From UBA4782 sp034430215 (GTDB lineage Bacteria; Chloroflexota; Anaerolineae; Anaerolineales; Anaerolineaceae): a DNA stretch of 64,000 bases. The notes beneath the pieces were generated by a model that saw only the letters and a list, made by a program, of their open reading frames with translations, ran no database searches and had not been told where the DNA came from. Below, one piece after another: positions 43,087-51,701 of this stretch (within the stretch, counting starts at the first letter, position 1; each line of letters opens with the position of its first letter). Made by a program: the position numbers and the translations under genes. Location of the stretch: positions 1-64,000 of the forward strand of contig DAOUFE010000013.1 in the NCBI GenBank assembly GCA_034430215.1, read 5' to 3'.

Positions 43087-43357
43087 GAGGATTCTTCCAA
43101 AATATTTGATTAATAAGAATTCACAGTGCTTTAAAGAAGCGATCGGTAATGATTATGAAGCAGAAATTTCAAATCGAGTGAACGAACCATGTTCTGATTA
43201 ACATGTCTCCGATGTCATATTTCAGTAGCCAATCCATTTTCCCCGATCTGAAAGGCAAGAGCCACTTTCTAGTATTTAAAATGTAGTTTAACAAAAAATA
43301 CACCCTGCAACAAGGGTATATAGAAAAACTAAAGAAATACTCATAATCCAGGGATGA
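43087..43357. other. Intergenic region without a supported gene
   Basis: An AT-rich 270-base stretch upstream of the antiporter gene. It probably holds that gene's promoter and the end of the following minus-strand gene's transcript, but no strong promoter pair or terminator can be named. Confidence 0.35.
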
Positions 43358-43891
43358 CTATGTGGCTTTTTTTACTTTTCGAAGGATCGCGGACTGCACC
43401 AACACACCAAAGAGGAAAATTGCCCCTGCTGCGGTCATCGCTGCTGCACCTTCCAGGTTGATGACTTGTACGATGATCATAGCGCCACTGAGTGATGAGA
43501 GCAATGTCAGCGCCCACCCAAATATGCGGGCTACCAGCAAGATACCAAGCAATCCAAACGCTACGATCAAAACCCATGACCAACTTCCAAGATTTAGATC
43601 GAGCAATCGGATCGCACTCAATGCAATATAGCCTCCGGCTGCAAAACCTGCCACCGACAATGCGACTTTCTGGATCAGCAGTGTAAGTGCCGCACCAATC
43701 ACGCCAATTCCCAGTGCGATCAGCATTTGTGTGGTACCACTCATTCCATCAAATAATTTATTAACAAGCAGTAATCCACCGATGAATCCCAATAATCCCA
43801 CCACCAGCCAATAGAGCTTTCTTCCAAAAAGCACCAGGGCAGAGCCTGTAAAAAGTAACGGAATAGTAAACATACCTGTTGCGTTCCTCAT
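43358..43891 (-). CDS. Membrane protein (DUF4203/TM7-like topology)
   Basis: A 177-residue protein made almost wholly of six or seven hydrophobic helices rich in Gly, Leu and Ile (GRKLYWLVVGLLGFIGGLLL, LIALGIGVIGAALTLLI, LSVAGFAAGGYIALSA and more). The small-residue pattern resembles the DUF4203/TMEM198 group. An alternative start at the seventh codon (43873) is possible. No function is assigned. Confidence 0.75.
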   Translation of the reverse strand: MRNATGMFTIPLLFTGSALVLFGRKLYWLVVGLLGFIGGLLLVNKLFDGMSGTTQMLIALGIGVIGAALTLLIQKVALSVAGFAAGGYIALSAIRLLDLNLGSWSWVLIVAFGLLGILLVARIFGWALTLLSSLSGAMIIVQVINLEGAAAMTAAGAIFLFGVLVQSAILRKVKKAT

Positions 43892-43959
43892 ATGAAAGAC
43901 TTTATGAAGCAGTCTTTCTCTGAAGAAACGTTACAAGAATTATGCCGATTTATTTCTCG

Positions 43960-45219
43960 TCAGGGATTTGAAGTAGAAGTTCCTGTTTCACTGGGTGTAG
44001 GGGTGACAGTTTCGGTTTTTGTGAGGGTTGGTGTGTGAGTAATGGTGATCGTTCGGGTGAGCGTGATGGTTCTGGTACGGGTTATTGTACGTGTGAAAGT
44101 AGCGGTTCTGGTAGGAGTATCGGTGGGCGTGGGTGTATCAGTGGGCGTTGGAGATGTGGTCATTTCATGCACCAGCGTGGTTTCAATGACAGAAGGGGCT
44201 TCAGGCTGAAGCACAAAATCCACTGCCTGTAGCATGAGCGCATGAATCTCTTCTACATGGGGCAGAAATACTTCGGTTATTGGTCGATCGGTGATCTGAA
44301 ACCTCTCCATTTCAACTTCTCCCAGGGTAAAGCTACCAATCCGGTGAGGCCCACCCAACTTCAGGGCGAATGGGATAAGGGCTGTCAGGTCTTCCAGGAA
44401 AAGGTCACTTTCCACCATCTCGTGAAATTCAGGCACCCATTCAGGCAAATTCACCAGATTTCCCCCGCTGATCAACCGAATAATGATATTCTTCATGACT
44501 TGTAACTGTCGCTCGTTGCGCGATATTTCATCCATTCCCTGGCGATAGCGAATGTAGCATAACACCTGACTTGGAGAGAGATGTTGCATGCCGGGATTCA
44601 GCTTTGGGCATGCACCTTTCATGGTCACCGGTACTTCCAGGGTAAGCCCATCCAATCGCTCAACCAGATTGGTGAAATCGTCGGTATGCACCAATACATA
44701 ATGCTCTGGGCGAATACCAAAAGTGTACTCTATGGATTGAGCAAGCAGATCAAATCCTCCCAGGCTGTATGCTATATTCAATCGCTGAATTGTGAAACCA
44801 GGAAGGTAGATAAATAAATCAGGAGGAAGGGTAATCAGACTGACTTTGGCTGTGATAGTAGAATAGATGACTAATACAATTGCATCTGTCCTGCCAGGGT
44901 AAGGTGCTTCTCGATCTGCGCCAAGGAGAACAAGAGTATGAACACCTTCTGGAAAACTGATCGATTCAGCAGGTGATGGCAGTGGGATGATGGGCGTTTC
45001 TGCGGGAGGGGGAAATTTTCCCCAGATCTCCGAAGTGGTAGTGGCTGTATCAACTTGGGGAGAGGATGTTGCCGAGGCGGTAACTTGCATTGGAGACGGG
45101 CTGAAAGCGGGTGCTTTATCGGAAGAAGGTGAACAACCCGAGATGAGAAGCGTGATAAAAGTGCCTATCACCACGAGAGAGCAAACAATCATAAAATAGT
45201 TCTTTTCCCGCAGCATCAT
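43960..45219 (-). CDS. LytR-CpsA-Psr (LCP) family protein with Thr/Pro-rich tail
   Basis: A 419-residue exported enzyme. The N-terminal helix ends in a lipobox-like LISGC. The LCP core shows VLLGADREAPYPGRTDAIVL, LITLPPDLFIYLPG and the Arg-rich YIRYRQGMDEISRNERQLQV, which bind the polyprenyl diphosphate. LCP enzymes attach glycopolymers to the wall or to proteins. The last 70 residues are TPTDTPTPTDTPTRT-type low-complexity repeats. The start is placed at 45219; a longer frame to 45369 would run into the divergent gene. Confidence 0.88.
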   Translation of the reverse strand: MMLREKNYFMIVCSLVVIGTFITLLISGCSPSSDKAPAFSPSPMQVTASATSSPQVDTATTTSEIWGKFPPPAETPIIPLPSPAESISFPEGVHTLVLLGADREAPYPGRTDAIVLVIYSTITAKVSLITLPPDLFIYLPGFTIQRLNIAYSLGGFDLLAQSIEYTFGIRPEHYVLVHTDDFTNLVERLDGLTLEVPVTMKGACPKLNPGMQHLSPSQVLCYIRYRQGMDEISRNERQLQVMKNIIIRLISGGNLVNLPEWVPEFHEMVESDLFLEDLTALIPFALKLGGPHRIGSFTLGEVEMERFQITDRPITEVFLPHVEEIHALMLQAVDFVLQPEAPSVIETTLVHEMTTSPTPTDTPTPTDTPTRTATFTRTITRTRTITLTRTITITHTPTLTKTETVTPTPSETGTSTSNP

Positions 45220-45362
45220 TTCATTATACACATCTACAATCATAGAAAAAGGTATCCTTCTACACCCAAGATAAGGATAAGGTAAGGATAATAGAAACCG
45301 TTTAAAATGATACAATTTCTTTAGTGAGTAAAAATTTATTCGAGGGAGGCCAACATCCCCAC

Positions 45363-46373
45363 ATGTCAAAAAAAATGACCATCGCTATACCTATGGCGGG
45401 TTATGGAACGCGTATGCGTCCTCATACCTGGAGTAAGCCAAAACCATTGGTGCCTATCGCAGGGAGAACGGTGCTTGATTATGTAATGGATCAGTTCAGC
45501 AGTCTGACCTCTGATTGGCAGGTGGAATATGTATTCATCATCAGCCCCAATGGTTGGGATATCCGCACACATATGGAAACCAACTACCCCAAGACAAAAG
45601 TCCATTATGTAGTGCAGGAAGAAATGCATGGCCAATCTCATGCCCTTTACCTGGCAAAAGAAAATCTAAAAGGGCCAATGTTGATGGCATTTTCGGACAC
45701 GTTGATCGAGACAGACCTTACTTTTCTGAAAAATGAACCCTCTGATGGTGTTGCCTGGGTAAAGGAAGTACCTGACCCACGCCGGTTCGGTGCAGCAAAG
45801 GTCGATAAAAATGGTAAAGTAACCCGCCTGATCGAGAAACCACAAGACATCAAAGACAACCTGGTTGTAGTGGGGTTCTATTACTTCAAATCAGGTGAAG
45901 CTCTGATAAAAGCCATCGAAACACAAATGAAACAGAACGTTATGTTGAAGAATGAGTATTTTCTGGCAGATGCGATCAACATTCTGCTGGATGAAGGGCA
46001 ACAATTCCGCATTGAAAAAGTGGAAACATGGCTGGATGCCGGTATTCCTGATGCGGTGCTGGAGACAAACCGCTATTTACTGGAGCATAACCCTGCCCAA
46101 ACTGATATGCCAGATCACCCCTGGGCTTCGATCATTCCACCGGTATACATTCATCCCCAGGCTGAGATCAGTGCATCCGTGATTGGTCCCCACGTTTCCA
46201 TTGGTGCAGGATGCAAGATCCATGATGCGATCATCAGGGATAGTATTTTAGATGATGATTGTAGTGTTAAAAGCGTTGTAATGGAGCACAGTCTGGTTGG
46301 AAGGCATGTTAAATTGAAAGGGAAAGCCAGTAAGTGGAATCTTGGAGATAACACAGAGTGGGAGACGGAATAG
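45363..46373 (+). CDS. Sugar-phosphate nucleotidyltransferase with beta-helix tail
   Basis: A 336-residue enzyme. The nucleotide loop is IPMAGYGTRMRPHTWSKPKP (about residues 9-28), followed by IAGRTVLDYVM, FSDTLIETDL (metal Asp) and VEKVETWLDAGIP-type end motifs. Residues from about 258 carry hexapeptide repeats of a left-handed beta-helix (IHPQAEISASVIGPHVSIGA). It would activate a sugar 1-phosphate to an NDP-sugar, which fits the LCP gene next door. ATG 45363 is used; GGGAGG lies 14 bases upstream. Confidence 0.88.
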   Translation: MSKKMTIAIPMAGYGTRMRPHTWSKPKPLVPIAGRTVLDYVMDQFSSLTSDWQVEYVFIISPNGWDIRTHMETNYPKTKVHYVVQEEMHGQSHALYLAKENLKGPMLMAFSDTLIETDLTFLKNEPSDGVAWVKEVPDPRRFGAAKVDKNGKVTRLIEKPQDIKDNLVVVGFYYFKSGEALIKAIETQMKQNVMLKNEYFLADAINILLDEGQQFRIEKVETWLDAGIPDAVLETNRYLLEHNPAQTDMPDHPWASIIPPVYIHPQAEISASVIGPHVSIGAGCKIHDAIIRDSILDDDCSVKSVVMEHSLVGRHVKLKGKASKWNLGDNTEWETE

Positions 46374-46576
46374 TCGTTTCGGTGCGCTGCCATTCAGGGT
46401 ATACCTATGCCGAACGTCCATTGCAGGTTCTTCTCGAAGGGGAATGGCACAATATAACAAAAATACTGAATGAATGGCGTACGCCACAAGAAAGAGCATT
46501 TCATGTAATGTGCGATAACAATCAAGAATTCGTTCTAAAATTCAATGAAAAAACAGAGGAGTGGATCAAGGAATGA
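46358..46576 (+). CDS. Small DUF6504-like protein
   Basis: A 72-residue protein with a GTG start inside the end of the nucleotidyltransferase gene. It carries VRCHSGYTYAERPLQVLLEG, then EWHNITKILNEWR, a pattern like the DUF6504 family of small beta-rich proteins of unknown function. A later in-frame GTG (46379) is an alternative start. Its TGA overlaps the aminotransferase ATG (ATGA), so it is translationally coupled between two enzymes. Confidence 0.68.
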   Translation: MGDGIVVSVRCHSGYTYAERPLQVLLEGEWHNITKILNEWRTPQERAFHVMCDNNQEFVLKFNEKTEEWIKE

Positions 46577-47733
46577 AGGAATCTTATCTCGCTGAACGTA
46601 TTATTCACTTAAAACCATCTGGAATTCGGAAATATTTTGATATTTCTGCCACAATTGAAGATGTGATCTCGCTGGGGATCGGTGAACCTGATTTCACTAC
46701 ACCGCAGCCAATTCTTGATGAAGGTATACGCTCGTTACAGCGCGGAGAAACCCATTACACTGCCAATTCTGGCATCATCGAATTACGCCGTGCGCTGGTT
46801 GCCCACCTGGATCAAAAATACCATGTGACGTATGACCCCACCAATGAGGTTGTGATCACCGTAGGTGGCTCTGAAGCGCTCTTTCTTTCTTTATGTGCAA
46901 TCCTCAACCCGGGGGAAGAAGTCATCATCCCCACCCCTTGTTTTGTGTCATACCAGGCAGATGTTGAGCTGGCTGGTGGTAAAGTAATTGAAATTCCCAG
47001 TCGCATGGAAGATGGATTTGCCCTGGTTCCCGAGAATATCGAGAAAGCTATCACCCCAAAAACGAAAGCGATTTTTATCGGGTACCCCTGCAATCCTACG
47101 GGTGCAGTTGCCAGCCGTGAAACCTTGCTGGAGGTTGCCCGAATTGCAGAGAAGTATGATCTGATCGTTATATCGGATGAAATTTACGACCGTCTGGTTT
47201 ATGATCACATTCATGTTTGCTTCCCCAGCCTGCCTGGAATGAAAGAACGAACGATCTTATTGGGCGGTTTCTCTAAAGACTATGCCATGACAGGCTGGCG
47301 TGTAGGATATGCCTGTGCTCCGAGAGGTGTTATTGAAGGAATGTTGCGTATCCATCAGTATTTGATCATGTCTGCCCCCTCTACAGCGCAGGCTGGTGCT
47401 TTGCAGGCTCTGCGGGTTGGTGAAGAGTATGTTATGGAAATGGTCGAAGAATATGATCGCCGCCGGAAATTAATTGTCAATGGTTTCAACCAGTTGGGAT
47501 TGCCCACCATTGAGCCAAAAGGGGCTTTTTATTGCTTTCCTAAAGTGGGCGTGACCGGATTGGATGATGAGACCTTCTGTACGCGATTGCTTCATGAGCA
47601 GCATGTGGCAATGATCCCAGGTCATAATTTTGGCGCTGGAGGTGAAGGCTTTGCCCGGGCTTCGTATGCAACGGCGTATGAAAAAATCGAAGAGGCTCTG
47701 GCGAGGATAGAGAAGTTCTTGAAAACACTATAG
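46573..47733 (+). CDS. Class I/II PLP-dependent aminotransferase
   Basis: A 386-residue AspC-like enzyme. SLGIGEPDFTTPQP opens the substrate site, ITVGGSEALFL holds the PLP phosphate, GYPCNPTGAV has the conserved Asn-Pro-Thr-Gly, ISDEIYDRLVY has the Asp and Tyr, and GGFSKDYAMTGWRVGY carries the PLP lysine (about residue 235). The specificity (aspartate, alanine or aromatic) is not clear. It ends the unit that starts with the nucleotidyltransferase and is followed by a terminator. Confidence 0.93.
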   Translation: MKESYLAERIIHLKPSGIRKYFDISATIEDVISLGIGEPDFTTPQPILDEGIRSLQRGETHYTANSGIIELRRALVAHLDQKYHVTYDPTNEVVITVGGSEALFLSLCAILNPGEEVIIPTPCFVSYQADVELAGGKVIEIPSRMEDGFALVPENIEKAITPKTKAIFIGYPCNPTGAVASRETLLEVARIAEKYDLIVISDEIYDRLVYDHIHVCFPSLPGMKERTILLGGFSKDYAMTGWRVGYACAPRGVIEGMLRIHQYLIMSAPSTAQAGALQALRVGEEYVMEMVEEYDRRRKLIVNGFNQLGLPTIEPKGAFYCFPKVGVTGLDDETFCTRLLHEQHVAMIPGHNFGAGGEGFARASYATAYEKIEEALARIEKFLKTL

Positions 47734-47746
47734 GTTTTTAATGTAT

Positions 47747-47788
47747 AACCCACCGTTATTATTATGAAATAATGACGGTGGGTTTTCT
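47747..47788 (+). terminator. Intrinsic terminator after the aminotransferase gene
   Basis: Arms AACCCACCGTTATTATT and AATAATGACGGTGGGTT pair with one bulge around a short ATGA loop, and TTTTC follows. It ends the nucleotidyltransferase-aminotransferase unit ahead of the pyr promoter. Confidence 0.82.
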
Positions 47789-47943
47789 ATTGGGGGAATT
47801 CGTATGGTATGTTCTATCAGGTGGGCATTCCAAAGCAATAACCAATACGAAGAAAGCTTCATGATTTTCGTGACTTTTGTGTTTTTAGCGGTTAAATAAT
47901 TATTGAGTCCATCACCAATTCCAAAAATTGTGACAAATTTCTA

Positions 47944-47971
47944 TTGACAGAATCTCAAATCTGCGTAGAAT
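47944..47971 (+). promoter_or_regulatory. Sigma-70-type promoter of the pyrimidine operon
   Basis: A perfect -35 TTGACA (47944-47949) and -10 TAGAAT (47966-47971) with a 16-base spacer. The start would be near 47978, giving a leader of about 130 bases before the dihydroorotase gene. Confidence 0.78.
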
Positions 47972-47980
47972 TGTTTCGAT

Positions 47981-48079
47981 ATGTGTGCGAGAATTGTGAG
48001 CAAAAAATTTATTCCACCTGCCCGAAGCAAAGAGTCTTCTGGCGTTACCAATGTTTTGTTAACAGAGAGCCTTTTATAG
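47981..48079 (+). CDS. Possible leader peptide of the pyr operon
   Basis: A 32-codon frame starting ATGTGTGCG and ending LLTESLL, whose TAG stop (48077-48079) falls at the loop and 3' arm edge of the leader terminator hairpin. A ribosome translating it to the end would cover the 5' arm and prevent the hairpin, as in E. coli pyrBI and pyrE. The ATG lies only a few bases behind the expected transcript start, so it would be nearly leaderless. No ribosome site is visible. It is suggestive, not proven. Confidence 0.4.
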   Translation: MCARIVSKKFIPPARSKESSGVTNVLLTESLL

Positions 48080-48092
48080 GCTCTCTTTTTTT
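48065..48092 (+). terminator. Attenuator-like terminator in the pyr leader
   Basis: Arms GAGAGCC (48065-48071) and GGCTCTC (48079-48085), a 7-base loop and seven following T residues form a full intrinsic terminator only 20 bases before the dihydroorotase start. Placed between promoter and first gene, it implies conditional termination. I found no convincing PyrR-type anti-antiterminator loop, which favours translation-coupled or UTP-sensing control. Confidence 0.8.
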
Positions 48093-48111
48093 GCCTGTTT
48101 ACGGAAGGATG

Positions 48112-49191
48112 ATGAAAACTCTTACTCTCCCCGGACTGATAGACCCACACGTTCACATGCGCGAACCTGGCGGCACCCACAAAGAAGATTGGGATAGCGG
48201 TACAGCTGCTGCCCTCGCTGGTGGTTTCACTACCATCCTTGCCATGCCCAATACAAATCCGCCTGTCACCGATACTGCAACTCTGACCTCAACTTTAACC
48301 ATCGCAAAAAGTAAAGCACGCTGCGATTTCGGACAATACCTGGGTGCAGGAGCGGATAACACCACCTCCGTTTCAGCCATTGCCTCGTACAGCGCAGGGT
48401 TGAAAATGTACCTTGACCAGACTTACGGACCTTTACGGCTGGATGATATGACCGATTGGATGGCACATCTTCAAGCCTGGCCAAAAAACATGCCCGTTTG
48501 CGCACACTGCGAAGGAAAAACCCTGGCAGCTGTGATCCTGCTGGCAGAACTCACACAGCATCCGGTACACCTCTGCCATGTTTCACGCCGTGAAGAGATC
48601 CTGCTCATCAAGGCTGCGAAGCAAAAAGGTATACCCATCACCTGCGAAGTCACACCACATCATCTTTTCTTAAGCGAAGAGGATATACCGGATATTGGCA
48701 ACGGGCGCAGTGAAGTGCGCCCCCGATTGGCTACCAGGCAGGATGTGCAGGCACTCTGGGATAATTTAGATGTGATCGATTGTTTTGCCACCGATCATGC
48801 CCCCCACACATTGGCTGAAAAAGATAGTGAAACACCCCCACCCGGGTTCCCCGGACTTGAAACCTGCATTCCCCTGTTGCTCAATGCAGCTTCTCAAAAC
48901 CGTTTATCGATAGAAGATATCATTCTGCGTTGCTATACCAATCCACGCCGCATTTTCGATATACCCGAACAACCTGAAACCTGGGTAGAAATTGACCCAC
49001 AATCAAAATACACCATCCAGGCCAGCAAAATGTACACCCGCTGCAAATGGACGCCTTATGAAGGTATGCAGGTGCAGGGCAGGGTAAAACGAGTTGTCTT
49101 GCGCAATCAGGTAGTTTATGAAGTTGGAAAAGTGCTGGCTAATCCTGGCACCGGTTGGAATGTCCGCCCTCCAATTCTTAATTTCACATAA
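48112..49191 (+). CDS. pyrC: Dihydroorotase, CAD-type
   Basis: A 359-residue zinc enzyme that cyclises carbamoyl-aspartate to dihydroorotate, step three of UMP synthesis. Zinc ligands are seen in LIDPHVHMREPG, the carboxylated Lys in GLKMYLDQTYG (about residue 100), then AHCEGK, VHLCHVSRREE, CEVTPHHLFLS and the catalytic Asp in ATDHAPHTLAEK. The order and wording of these motifs match the dihydroorotase domain of animal CAD far better than the usual PyrC of proteobacteria. ATG 48112 follows GGAAGG; the longer upstream frame crosses the leader terminator and is rejected. Confidence 0.92.
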   Translation: MKTLTLPGLIDPHVHMREPGGTHKEDWDSGTAAALAGGFTTILAMPNTNPPVTDTATLTSTLTIAKSKARCDFGQYLGAGADNTTSVSAIASYSAGLKMYLDQTYGPLRLDDMTDWMAHLQAWPKNMPVCAHCEGKTLAAVILLAELTQHPVHLCHVSRREEILLIKAAKQKGIPITCEVTPHHLFLSEEDIPDIGNGRSEVRPRLATRQDVQALWDNLDVIDCFATDHAPHTLAEKDSETPPPGFPGLETCIPLLLNAASQNRLSIEDIILRCYTNPRRIFDIPEQPETWVEIDPQSKYTIQASKMYTRCKWTPYEGMQVQGRVKRVVLRNQVVYEVGKVLANPGTGWNVRPPILNFT

Positions 49192-49225
49192 TCTTAGTTC
49201 AATCAATTTATCAAGGAGATTTATA

Positions 49226-50218
49226 ATGTCACCTCATACCCCAAAAACTGTACGCAAAAGCCCATATTTACCATTTGGCGATCAAAAAACAGCACCGTTT
49301 TACGGCATGGATATCTTATCGGTTAAACAGTTCAAACGCAGCGACCTGGAATATATATTTGGTGTCGCACATGAAATGGCTGGCATGGTTCGCCGCGTAG
49401 GAACCTTTGACCTGTTGAAAGGAAAAATCCTGGCCAACCTGTTTTATGAACCTTCCACCCGTACCTCATCATCTTTCACCGCTGCTATGGAACGGCTGGG
49501 TGGCAGCGTCATCCCGATCAATGAAGTACGTTACTCTTCAGTATCGAAAGGCGAATCACTTCCCGATACCATCCGTACGCTGGAAGCCTATACAGATGTG
49601 ATTGTGCTGCGTCATCCAGAAATAGGTTCAGCAGCCTTGGCTGCTAAATATGCCCGTAAACCCATCATCAACGCGGGTGACGGAGCTGGTGAACACCCAA
49701 CCCAGGCTCTGCTCGATCTTTTCACCATTTTGGAAGAAATGAACCGGGTGGATGGGTTGACGATCACCATGGTAGGCGATCTGAAATACGGGCGTACGGT
49801 ACACTCCCTTGCACGCTTGTTGACGCTCTTCGATGTAAAGATCAACTACGTTTCGCCAGAAATTTTGCCGATGCCAGAAGAGGTCGTAAAAGAAGTAGAA
49901 GCAAAAGGCACCCCTCAAGCACATTACACCACATTGGAAGAAGCCCTGCCAGAAAGTGATGTGGTCTACGTAACCCGTGTACAAAAAGAACGCTTCACGG
50001 ATGAAAAAGAATACGAAAAAGTGAAGGGCAGTTATATCATCAGTCCCGAGACATTGAAGATCGCCAAAGATGACATGATCGTGATGCACCCCTTGCCACG
50101 TGTGGGCGAGATCAGTATGGAACTCGATGACGATCCACGCGCAGCTTATTTCCGTCAGGTTGAATACGGTCTTTATGTCCGTATGGCTTTACTGGCGATC
50201 GTTTTAGGAAAAGCATAG
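49226..50218 (+). CDS. pyrB: Aspartate carbamoyltransferase catalytic chain
   Basis: A 330-residue transcarbamoylase for step two of pyrimidine synthesis. The carbamoyl-phosphate motif is FYEPSTRTSSSFTAAMERLG (Ser-Thr-Arg-Thr, about residues 75-94). SSVSKGES supplies the mobile loop, GDGAGEHPTQALLD and MVGDLKYGRTVHSL follow, and VMHPLPRVGEIS closes the aspartate site. The sequence resembles the animal CAD domain, including DPRAAYFRQVEYGLYVRMAL near the end. No PyrI regulatory chain is adjacent. AAGGAG lies seven bases before ATG 49226. Confidence 0.95.
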   Translation: MSPHTPKTVRKSPYLPFGDQKTAPFYGMDILSVKQFKRSDLEYIFGVAHEMAGMVRRVGTFDLLKGKILANLFYEPSTRTSSSFTAAMERLGGSVIPINEVRYSSVSKGESLPDTIRTLEAYTDVIVLRHPEIGSAALAAKYARKPIINAGDGAGEHPTQALLDLFTILEEMNRVDGLTITMVGDLKYGRTVHSLARLLTLFDVKINYVSPEILPMPEEVVKEVEAKGTPQAHYTTLEEALPESDVVYVTRVQKERFTDEKEYEKVKGSYIISPETLKIAKDDMIVMHPLPRVGEISMELDDDPRAAYFRQVEYGLYVRMALLAIVLGKA

Positions 50219-50255
50219 TCAAATCTGTAAATCTACTAATCTACAGGAGGTTTTC

Positions 50256-51686
50256 ATGATTGCATTCTTTACCATGCTCGAAGAGCGGGCAAAACAAACA
50301 GGTTCTCTTTTATGTGTCGGGCTTGATCCTCATCCGGCGGACTTGCCTGCTCAAACAGCCCTGGCAGCGCGCGATTTCTGCCTGCGTCTGATTGAAAAAA
50401 CAGCCGATGTAGCACTGGCGTATAAACCCAATGCAGCATTCTTTGAGATATATGGATCAGAAGGATGGAAAGCGCTTGCAGAAGTGATCGCGGCAGCTCC
50501 GCATGGCACCCCCATGATATTGGATGCAAAACGGGGAGATATATCCTCCACAGCAGATGCATATGCCAAAGCAGCTTTTGAAACGCTCAAAGCACAGTGC
50601 ATTACCTTGAGCCCATACCTGGGGCATGACAGTCTGCAGCCATTCATCAAAGATCCAGAAAAAGGCATTTTCTTGCTCTGTAAAACCTCTAACCCTAGTT
50701 CAGGTGATCTGCAGGATATCACCCTGGCGGGCGAGAATTACCCTCTTACTTTGTATCAAAAAGTAGCTAAACTTGCCGCACAATGGAACACCGCCAACAA
50801 TATTGGTGTGGTAGCTGGTGCTACCCATCCCAACGCCTTGCGCAAAGTACGCCAGGCAGCTCCAGATTTATGGATCCTGGCGCCTGGCGTAGGTGCACAG
50901 GGTGGTGACCTGCAAGCAGCTTTACAGGCAGGCTTGCGCAGTGATGGATTAGGAATGCTAATTCCGGTTTCACGCGGTGTTGCCTGCGATCCCGATCCAC
51001 ATGCCGCTGCGAAGAAGCTGATGGATGAGATCAATAAAGAACGGAAAGTAGTCATCAGCCAGGCTGTTCTGGCTGAAAAAGAGCCTGCTGTTCCACCTGC
51101 CCTGGCAGAAGGGCTGCTGCAGGCAGGCTGCATCCGTTTTGGAAACTTCACCCTGAAATCGGGGTTGCAGTCGCCTATTTACATCGATCTGCGCCAACTG
51201 GTCACGTATCCAAAACTGCTGGCTGAAGTTGCTTCTGCATATATTACTTTACTGAAGGGTTTGAAATATGATCGGTTGGCAGCTCTACCTTACGCTGCTC
51301 TCCCCATCGCCACAGCTATATCCTTGCAAACTGGCGAACCCATGCTTTATCCACGCAAAGAAGTAAAAGACTATGGCACAAAAGCGGAAATCGAGGGAGA
51401 ATATAAAGAAGGCGAGAAAGTAGTAGTGATCGATGATCTGACCACTACGGGTGGCAGCAAATTTGAAGCCATCGAAAAACTGACCGCTGCCGGATTAAAA
51501 GTAGAAGATGTAGTAGTACTGGTTGACCGCCAATCTGGTGCAGCGGAAGCACTGCAGCAGGCAGGGATCAAACTCCATGCTGTGCTGACATTATCCCGCC
51601 TGATCGATTACTGGGAAAAAGCTAACCGTATTCCTGCAGAGCAGATCCAGGCTGTACGCGAATTTCTAAAGGTGCAACCAGGATAA
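50256..51686 (+). CDS. pyrFE: Bifunctional OMP decarboxylase / orotate phosphoribosyltransferase
   Basis: A 476-residue fusion catalysing the last two steps to UMP. Residues 1-270 are a type 2 PyrF: LCVGLDPHPADLP, then the charged catalytic site ILDAKRGDISSTADAYA (Lys-Asp pair), GVVAGATHPNALRK and PVSRGVACDPDPHAAA. Residues about 285-476 are PyrE: IRFGNFTLKSGLQSPIYIDL and the PRPP loop VVVIDDLTTTGGSKFEAI. The domain order is the reverse of human UMP synthase. It follows pyrB by 37 bases with a GGAGG site. Confidence 0.95.
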   Translation: MIAFFTMLEERAKQTGSLLCVGLDPHPADLPAQTALAARDFCLRLIEKTADVALAYKPNAAFFEIYGSEGWKALAEVIAAAPHGTPMILDAKRGDISSTADAYAKAAFETLKAQCITLSPYLGHDSLQPFIKDPEKGIFLLCKTSNPSSGDLQDITLAGENYPLTLYQKVAKLAAQWNTANNIGVVAGATHPNALRKVRQAAPDLWILAPGVGAQGGDLQAALQAGLRSDGLGMLIPVSRGVACDPDPHAAAKKLMDEINKERKVVISQAVLAEKEPAVPPALAEGLLQAGCIRFGNFTLKSGLQSPIYIDLRQLVTYPKLLAEVASAYITLLKGLKYDRLAALPYAALPIATAISLQTGEPMLYPRKEVKDYGTKAEIEGEYKEGEKVVVIDDLTTTGGSKFEAIEKLTAAGLKVEDVVVLVDRQSGAAEALQQAGIKLHAVLTLSRLIDYWEKANRIPAEQIQAVREFLKVQPG

Positions 51687-51701
51687 AGAAACCAGGTAAA
51701 A

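Noticed and set aside
47944..48108. Longer N-terminus for the dihydroorotase
   Set aside because: It would begin at the promoter -35 box and cross a terminator hairpin. The family starts just before LTLPGLIDPHVH.
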